A stretch of DNA of 64,000 bases from Zygnema cylindricum. Its lineage: Eukaryota; Streptophyta; Zygnematophyceae; Zygnematales; Zygnemataceae. The DNA is taken from NCBI GenBank assembly GCA_037447655.1, contig JBBHKE010001935.1, positions 124,001 through 188,000 on the forward strand. The letters are read 5' to 3'. Made by a program: the position numbers and the translations under genes. Position 1 is the first letter of the stretch. The number at the start of each line of letters is the position of its first letter. The notes under the pieces were generated by a model. It was not told the origin of the DNA and did not search any database. It was given only the letters and a program-made list of their open reading frames with translations. This document shows, piece after piece, positions 56,355 through 64,000 of the stretch.

Positions 56355-57385
56355 TTGTTTGGTGGGGCCGTGAGAACTAGTTTGAGAAAGGAGAACAAGA
56401 CAAGGGTCAAATTCTTCGAAGAATTGATACATTTAAAGTTTAAACCTAATGAACCAGTTGATGATGTCGTTAAGCGGTTTTGTATTCTTTTCAAACAACT
56501 TACTAACCTTGGTAAAATGTTGGATGAAGACCACAAGCTTGAAGGCTTTCTGAATGGTCTTCCCGAGTATCTTCGAAATCCTTGTGATATCCTCAAGTCA
56601 AAAAAGGCGACGCCTTATGAGTATGCTATGATCTATTTGAAGACACTAGATAAAGCAAGGGAAGGTTCAAGTAGAGGAGCCGGAAAAAATAACCACGCTT
56701 AATATTAGCCGCACCCGAAACCAAGAATCTCAACTTACTTCGTGGAAGAGGGGCTCCAAGGGGAAGACCTCGAGGCTGAGGAGGCGTCGTTAGAGGAGGA
56801 GGAAGGGAGAAACCGATTTGCAATAAGGTTTAGGCTGATCCTAATGGCTCGAACCTTACATGCTACAAGGGTCACAAATTAGGACATTTGCGGCGGAATG
56901 TTCAGACAAAGAGAAACAACGTTACCCTTGCAAGCATTGGGGCCATGCGAATACACAATGTTATGATCGAGTTGATAGGGGTTCAGAAAGAGGAGGTGGT
57001 TGAGGTGACCGTGGCCATGGCCGTGGTGGAAGCCGAGGTCGTGGACCCAATCGTGTAGGAAGTCATCGATATTACAGAGAGTTTGGTGAGAAGCTTGGAT
57101 AAAAAATTAAAAATTTCTCGATTTCTCGTGACATGGATTTGAATTCAGTTATTGATGGGAATTCTACCAAGGAGTGGATTAATGACCCTGTGTAATTCAT
57201 CATATTTGTACGGATAAGACATTCTTAGAGGAGTTGACGACATTGACAGTTCCAAAGAAAGTTAAGGTTGCAAGTGGCCACATGATCCATGTTGATTAAA
57301 TCAGCACCGTTCAGTTAGATTTACTAGTTCATGATGAGTTCGTCAATGAGGTTCAGTGTGTGCAAATTGTACTCTTTGAGGACAT
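56355..57385 (+). pseudogene. copia-type gag fragment with start of protease
   Basis: The first 115 codons encode the capsid-like part of a copia Gag (UBN2-type): FFEELIHLKFKPNEPVDDVV and LEGFLNGLPEYLRN. Downstream, in shifted frames, come two zinc-knuckle-like parts (HKLGH and CKHWGHANTQCYDR), an RGG-rich segment (GHGRGGSRGRGPNR) and a protease-start-like EWINDP. Many frameshifts, no LTR on either side, no pol. The Gag differs from that of the 48687 element, so it comes from a third lineage. Confidence 0.7.
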
Positions 57386-59520
57386 TGGCTACACACTAAA
57401 ATATTGGCAACGTGGCGTCTCGGATTAAAAAAACAATGCATCCGACAATCAAGGTTTACGCTTATAACCTTGGAGATTTTTTGTTTAAGGGTGAAGTTCC
57501 ATTAGGGAAAAAATGAGGGTTTTTCCTATTATTCGTACTGCATCATAGAGTTCCATACCAAATTTGAATTTTTGTCAAAAAAATAAAGTTGCTGAATGAC
57601 GGATTTGATTTGATTGTTCAAGGTTACGGGCGTAAACCTTGACCGTCATATGCAAAATCAGATATGCTATCAGTCGAACCTTTTATTTTGCAACAAATAA
57701 ACTGAAGAAGGTCAATTTTAAGAGCCTGAACGTATAGCATTGTTTCGCACTTAAAAGTGAAAAAATATCCACGTTGAACGCCCGATCATGTGGCTTCACG
57801 TCGCATAGGCCATGTGCCATACGCCAAGGTGGATGCGAGCCCAGTAGAAGCTGCGAGAAAATATTTGATGGAGGATATTCTTTCACGCTCATGTTGCCAT
57901 CCAATAACCATTCTGACATTTTTGTACGCTTTTACAAATCTTAAGTTTCCTTCGCCTGTAATTTTTTTTTTTCAATTCCTCGTACAAGTCACTTTTTACC
58001 TCCGCTAGTACAAATATGTGGTCACACTTTGCTATTATAGATTCTATATAGATTCGTAGGATTGTAACAGTTTCTTACGTGGAACCAACCAACATGTGCC
58101 AGGCGAAAACAAAAGTCGGCTAGTGACCCGACACAATGGAACGAAGGCCACTGACACCACCTAATGCAACCACATCCTACTTTATTTTTGGAATTAAATC
58201 GTGTTTTTTTTTTTTTCAATATTTTGTGTTGTCTATCGGTAGCCCTTTGGTGCGTAGCCAATGCGTACCGTTTTTTAACCTATCGATAATCGATATATTA
58301 GTTAGATATATAGGTAGGGGAACTATCGCACTGTATTGTCGGCTCGCAAATCATTAACGATTAATATCGTGCCCATCATGGTCGCGACACCTCCATACTG
58401 TGGTACGGAATGAATTGTGAAAACAAATTTCCTCCCCTCGGTTGCTATATCGTAATACTCCTTTCTTACTGCATTTTTGTAAAGTAATTTTTTACTGTGG
58501 TAAGAACCGCCCACCCTAAACCCATATCTTGCCGATATGTTTTTTTTGGTCTCCAAACAATATATCGTGACCCTTCATATTCAATAACCGATAACATTTG
58601 TTATCGAATATATTGCGATAAGACTTGCTAGATAAACAACTCTACCAATTTGGAATCTGACACGAATTCCCCTTCCGCAACCTAAAACGTGATGCAAAAT
58701 GACTCTTTGTGCTTCACAATATGAAACACCATACGAGAAAGCCACCATGCGGAATGTACAAACATTTGTTGTATACGATGTGTTCACCAATGTTTGTACA
58801 CTTTTAATTTAGCTTTCGTCAAAAGATCACGAAAAATATTCATCTACATGAAAATTATTGATAAGAAACATGAAAATATCATGGTCTGATAATACACATA
58901 CAGTTGTAGAGATATGAGTAACAATACGTTTACACATGGTACATTATCCAAAAAAGTGAGTAACGTTGGATAAAATTCTCTAAATCAATTAGATGCGCAT
59001 TCATTTTGACGTTCATTTGAAAATGATTATTGAAAAACTATGGTAGCTTTTAAATAAGTGTCATCCTAGCGCGAGTAAAATAAGTTCTATAAAGTCCTCT
59101 TTTTTTTATTCATCAAGTCCAATGGTGTTTTAACTGTAACGTATTTTAAGAAGCATTCACAAAAGAATGTTCATTTTCATGAAAATTATGGATTGGAAAT
59201 TCTACATAAGCAAGGTTTGAACCGATGCATATACATTGTGTAGAGAAAATAACGATAAAAATACTTACACATTGATTTGTTCTCTTTTGAATTTGGGGCC
59301 ACACTAAGTCAAATTATATATAAAAAAATAGTACAATAATTTTATAATCAAATTTGTAATATATTTTAACCTTGACAAGGTTACTCTTATGAAGGTTAGT
59401 GCCCATGTGTTGAAGTAAGATTTTTTTTCTCGCCGTTTTCCTTTAGAACTAAATCCTTCACAAATACAATGTTATTTCGTATGAAGGAATTTTAAAGGTC
59501 GAAGTACAATTTACATTATC
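57386..59520. other. Intergenic, mixed repeat remnants
   Basis: 57489 starts a PIF-like terminus (TAA then GGGTGAAGTTCCATTAG) without a clear partner. 58250-58640 has CGATA-rich words related to the element at 41537. 59400-59520 is related to the TIR family at 46896. No gene. Confidence 0.4.
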
Positions 59521-60567
59521 TTGACACTTAGTTTGTACTCGGGTTTCATGGCTTAGAATCATTGCCATACCTTCAATTCCGTGTCCCCCATTTGTACCAA
59601 AATCGAGGAAGCCTCTATTTAGTTTTTGACTAACCCACTTTCAACGAGAGCAACTGCCACCCTAGCATACAAATAGATAACTTGACTGCACTCTTGTGCA
59701 GTGTGGACTCTTTTGAGTCCACAACAAAAAGAATCACTAAAAACGCCCAACCAGACGATTAGTTATGGAGTGGCAAAGATGCCAATATTTATACTAGCTT
59801 GTTGGGAGAGAGGCGGCTACCTCCTCAATCCACTAAGTCCTAAACACTCTCACAACCTCTATCTACTAATGTACGAAACCAATCAAAAGACTATACAGTA
59901 CAGAAAGGTACTGCGGCCGATGTACTTTCTATACGGCCTATGTACCACAAGGCCATGGGGTGGACGCCTGTCTCCTCCGGACTTGTTCTCACGCTTCTCG
60001 GGATTCCCGCTTCCCAATGACATCTCGCCACGTGTCGCCAGGTCATGTTACATCCGAAAACCGCCAAAGCGGCCATTTCGGGATCTCGGCGATGATGTGA
60101 GCCGTCGGATCCAAACCGGCTTTAATTCCTAGCCATTCAAAAACAAATGTGTGGTACATTTGTTTCCTGCGTACTTAATTCTATACCTACTTTCTATGTA
60201 TCCTAATTGAAATTCTGTTAATCAGATTAGTCGTAAATCTAAAGTTTAAATAGCTATCGAACCTATGTATCCTAACGAACTACACGACACACACGTAAGG
60301 GTTGACGGTTACGCCTCGCCCTACTTGTCGGAGGTTCGAGTCTTGCAGGACTTAACCTTTTTGGTTGAGAGTGACTTAGGTTACTCTTAAGCCCTGCCTA
60401 TGGAGAAAAGGCAGCCATGGCTCCACCGCCCTATTTGTCTTTCAGTGACTACAACAAGTATGGGGGCTAGAGAAAGAAGGTGGAGGCAGGATACTTCTGC
60501 TTTTCTTTTCCTTTTTATTATAATTAAGACCTAGAAAAGACATCCCCTAAATTTAGTGATTTCAACA
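59521..60567 (-). repeat. 3' LTR of the minus-strand copia element (about 1.05 kb)
   Basis: On the minus strand it starts TGTTGAAATC at 60567 and is homologous to the solo LTR. A TATA box (TATAAATATT) lies near 59790, 777 bp in, comparable with 750 bp in the solo LTR. The far end is uncertain (59520-59535) because the partner LTR is outside the window. The segment near 60290-60360 has a B-box-like word (GGTTCGAGTCT). Confidence 0.75.
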
Positions 60568-63500
60568 CTCCCCTAATTTTCTGGTCTAATCTTAATTTCT
60601 CTTTTAATCCACATTTTTCTCTACAGTACTTTAGCTTGGGAGATGGCACAAGCTTTGTCATCATATCAGCCACCATTTCCTTATCACTCCTATACACCAA
60701 ATTCACAATTTTATTTTCCACTTTTTCCCTCACAAAGACCAATCTTATAACCATATGTTTAACTTTGAAATGATGTTTTGGATTGGCTGCAATTGCAATT
60801 GCAGCCTGGTTATCACAAAACACTTCATGCACTCCCTTTTTCATGTACCCCAATTCTTGCAACAAAGACTTCACCCACATCAGCTCTTTCACAGCAGAAC
60901 AAGAGGCCATGTACTCAGCCTCCATAGTGGACTGAGCAACAACCTTTTGTTGCTTCCTGCTCCAACAGCAAACACCTTCCCCCACATACAATACATATCC
61001 AGAAATGCATCTTCTCATAGATGCATCCCCATAACTGGCATCACTCCAAGTAGTGATGTCAGTGTGCTCCCCTCCCAAATGTAACCTTAGATCCCTAGTT
61101 CTCATTAGGTATCTCATTACTCTCTTGGCTGCCTCCCAGTCTCTCTTCCTAGGATCAATAAGACTCATACTGAGGACTCCAACTTCTGCAGCTATATCAG
61201 GCCTGGTACAATTCATAAAGTAAATCAAAATTCCTACAACCTGTCTGTAAGGAATAGACTTCATAAACTGCCTCTCCTCTGGACTCATCTGATCATCTAG
61301 CATTCTCACTCCTCCTTCTACACTCTCATCACTTACTTTCTTCAAGTCCATGGGAGTGGTACAACTGTTTGCATTCTCCATCTGAAACTTCTCCAGCATA
61401 TTTCCTATAGCCTCTTTCTGAGTAATTCTGATTATCCTCTTCCCCCTATCTCTTTCCATTTGAATTCCCATAATATATTTAGCCTCCCCTAAATCCTTCA
61501 TGTCAAATCTGCTTCTCAGATTTTTCTTTAGCCTATTTATCTTCTCCATAGACTTACTCAATACCAGCAAATCATCCACATAAATTGCAATAAAAATTAC
61601 ACCATTCTCATCCTCAAACATATAAATAGAATGGTTAGAACAAATCCGAATATACCCAGACTAATAAGAAACTCATCTAGTTTCTTATTCCATTGTCTGA
61701 GGCCTGCTTTAGTCCATATAAGGACTTTATAAGTCTGCAGACTTTACTTTCCTCTCCTTCTTCTACAAAACCTTCTGGTTGCCGCATGAAGATTTCCTCC
61801 TCCAGTTCACTGTTGAGGAAGGCGGTCTAAATATCCATCTAATGTATCTCCATGTCTTTCGCTGCTGCTAATCTAAGGAGAATCCTCACAGATGGGAATT
61901 GAACTACCGGAGCAAAATTCTCCTCAAAATCTATCCCTTCTTTTTGGGTGAACCCTTTTGCCACCAGCCGAGCCTTATATCTCTCAATGGTGTTATCTAG
62001 GTTCAATTTCAGTTTAAATCCATATTTACAACCAATAGGTTTTCTGTCTGGTGGACAGTCCACTAGCTCCCAAGTATTTGCCTCCATGATTGAAGCCATA
62101 TCATCATTTATGGCTCTGACCCATCTTTCTTTCTCTAGACTTTCCATTGCCTCCGAGTATGATTGAGGCTCATCTGGGTGAGAAAGCTTTGTTACCTTGT
62201 GAGCAGCCTGTTTTTCTTAAAGCCTTTTGCTGCTCCTCCATCCTCCCTCAAAATCTGAAGCTGGAATGGAGGGAAGTCTTGGATTTCTTCAAACTGTCTC
62301 ATCAGCTCCCCTATCCATGGAAACCGGTTATGTCTCCTCTTCCTCTCTCTCCTCAAAGTGTGTAGGAATATGAGGGGATTCTGGTATATCTCCCCCATCT
62401 TTTATCTCCCCTGAATCTGTAATCATGTTTTAACTTGTGTCCCTTATAGGAAGATCTAAATCCTCCTCACTCTCGGACTCAAAACTGATTCTGATTTTCT
62501 TAGTGTATTTGAACGGATCAAAGGACTTCCCTTCATCCATGATAACTAGATGCTTTACCATAATGATATCTTGTTTATTTAAGTCATAGACTCTATATCC
62601 CTTGGTATCCTCATCATATCCCACAAAATATCCCGGATTCACTTTAGCATCTAGTTTCCATTTTTTCTTCTCTGTGTCAAGATTGTAAACTTGACTACCG
62701 AATACTTTCAAGTGAGAAATATTCGGTTTCCATCCAACCCATCTCTCGTACGGGGTCATTCCTTTAACAGCTTTGGTGAGGACTCTATTCTTAATGTAGT
62801 TAGCATAGTTCATGGCCTCTGCCCAAAATCTTCTTCCTATTTTCTTAACTGCCAACATGCTGCACACACTATCTCCCAAAGTACGGTTTAACCTCTCAGC
62901 TACCCCATTCTATTCTGGATTATTAGGTACGGTTTTCTGATGCTGAACTCCCTCATCTCTCAAATAATCCTTAAATTGGTTAGAGGTGTACTCTCCCCCA
63001 TTATCACTCCTTATTTTCTTAATAGGGGTAACATGCAACTTCTCACTCCAGGCTTTGTATACTTTAAAGTATTTTGGTGTATCAGACTTTCTTTTCAAGA
63101 AGTAGACTCTGGAATATATGGACCAATCATCGGTAATTGTCAACATATACCTCTTTCCCCCAACCGAAGGCACTCTTGCTAGTCTCGAGATATCTTTATG
63201 GACAAGATCTAGTACTTTCTCACCTCTATATGTGGCAGTTTTGGGAAAGGGAAGAATGTGAGCCTTACCTTGGGCACAGCCACTACAATCATCCATCATC
63301 TCATTATCCCCAAACTGAATGCCCTCTACTCCAACCATCTTCTTCATTTCCCTCAGCCTATGAAAATGCACATATCCCAAATGCTTATGCCAGATCATCA
63401 AGCTCAAGACACCACCATAGTAAGCATTCTTCTTTTCATTACTCAGGTTAAGCCTAAACATTCCTTACCTACCCTTATCTGTTGTGAAGTAGACTTCATC

Positions 63501-64000
63501 TCCATACTTTGCTGTAAAGACTCCCTTTCTAGTGAAGGTATCAAAATCCTTGTTATCTAATACAGAAGTAGACAGAAGATTCTTACTCAACTGAGGAATG
63601 TAGAGCACAACTGAGAAGGTGAGAATAGAAGTCTTACCCTCCACTAAGACTTTGAGATCTTCCGAGCCCACTAGATCTGTGGTAACTACTCTCCCATCCC
63701 CATACTCTATTTCCACAGTAGGGATCTTTCTTAGCATAGTGAAGTGGTGCCTGTCACGACACATATGCATGGATGCACCTAAGTCAATGATCCATCCCAC
63801 CTATGGAGCTTCCCGATTGGCTCCAAGGGCACACTTCTTTTTCCGAGGGATCTCCTTCTCCTCTAGATTCTCGTCAAGAAAAAGCTCCCCATCCTCCTCC
63901 TCGGTCTCTCCTTTCACTCGTGTGACCAAAAGTGCTTTCTTCTTCCCTCCGGAAGATCCCCCTCCACAATTTTCTTGAAGCTTCAGCTCCGAAATCTTGA
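60524..64000 (-). pseudogene. copia gag-pol (minus strand), truncated by the window edge
   Basis: Read from 64000 downwards: the Gag tail (GGSSGGKKKALLVTRV, acidic stretch) and protease (WIIDLGASMHMC, with DLGA in place of the usual D-T/S-G-A). Next is the integrase zinc-binding part (HKHLGYVHFHRL, CSGCAQGK) and catalytic region (ITDDWS, SDNGGEYTS, then E after a stop in PE*NGVAERLNRTL). RT begins at about 62150 (ERWVRAINDDMASI, ERYKARLVAKGFTQKEG). After several stops and one frame change the 365-codon last part holds YVDD (61582-61571) and RNase H residues (WSDASYGD, STMEAEYM, CDNQAA). The pol frame runs 14 codons into the LTR. One main frame is kept from 64000 to about 61.8 kb, broken mainly by single stops (63801, 63465, about 62908, 62430). 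Confidence 0.88.
60568..60581 (-). promoter_or_regulatory. Polypurine tract of the minus-strand copia element
   Basis: GAAAATTAGGGGAG immediately precedes the LTR start TGTTGAAATC on the minus strand, the expected position for plus-strand priming. Confidence 0.75.

Noticed and set aside
60290-60360. Second tRNA gene
   Set aside because: A box B-like word (GGTTCGAGTCT) is present but the acceptor and anticodon arms do not pair; it lies inside the copia LTR.

Overview
This is a 64 kb piece of a repeat-rich, AT-biased eukaryotic nuclear genome. The evidence is spliceosomal introns (GTAAGT, GTTTGT and GTACGT donors with pyrimidine tracts and AG acceptors), Ty1/copia LTR retrotransposons, hAT-like and PIF/Harbinger-like short elements, a TA-flanked MITE family, and many mini- and microsatellites. 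A degenerate CCCTAAA-type tract and copia RT motifs of a kind common in plants and algae are compatible with a plant-like lineage, but I cannot place the organism from sequence alone. One 10-base N run marks a scaffold gap. Gene density is low: five members of one small secreted protein family, one separate small secreted peptide gene and the 3' part of one Lys/Glu-rich protein gene are the only host genes I can support.

Region 1 (1-33 kb) holds the main gene content: a cluster of two-exon genes for small secreted proteins of about 89-92 aa with six cysteines (C-x3-C-x11-C-x15-C-x9-C-x12/14-C-x2-end). They are A (+, 6069-6879), B (-, 12796-13434), C (+, 18314-18961), D (-, 22264-23025, exon 1 lost) and the divergent E (+, 31877-32494). 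A-D alternate in orientation as two tail-to-tail pairs and share promoter-proximal, intronic and about 1.1 kb 3' flanking sequence, so they arose by duplication with inversion. Between them are chains of MITEs, a 66-bp minisatellite of 12 units, a 14-bp minisatellite, G-rich runs and a tRNA-derived repeat head.

Region 2 (33-48.6 kb) is dominated by degenerate short-period repeats (about 29 bp, about 15 bp, about 33 bp, CCCTAAA-like). It also holds a Lys/Glu-rich protein gene on the minus strand (exons at 36754-36627, 36315-35863 and 35561-35427), a hAT-like element with a perfect 8-bp target duplication, a cryptic 70-aa secreted peptide gene (minus, 45033-44708), a 1.8-kb foldback element and a TIR element carrying a Cys-rich ORF.

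Region 3 (48.7-64 kb) is retrotransposon territory. A complete but decayed copia element lies at 48687-54573 (target duplication CGGAT, LTRs of 800 and 832 bp). Its LTR contains the gag start codon, and its primer-binding site matches the anticodon region of initiator tRNA-Met. A solo LTR lies at 55055-56172 (target duplication GGGAG), a gag fragment at about 56355-57385, and a second copia element on the minus strand runs off the window end (about 59.5-64 kb). That element's 3' LTR is homologous to the solo LTR.
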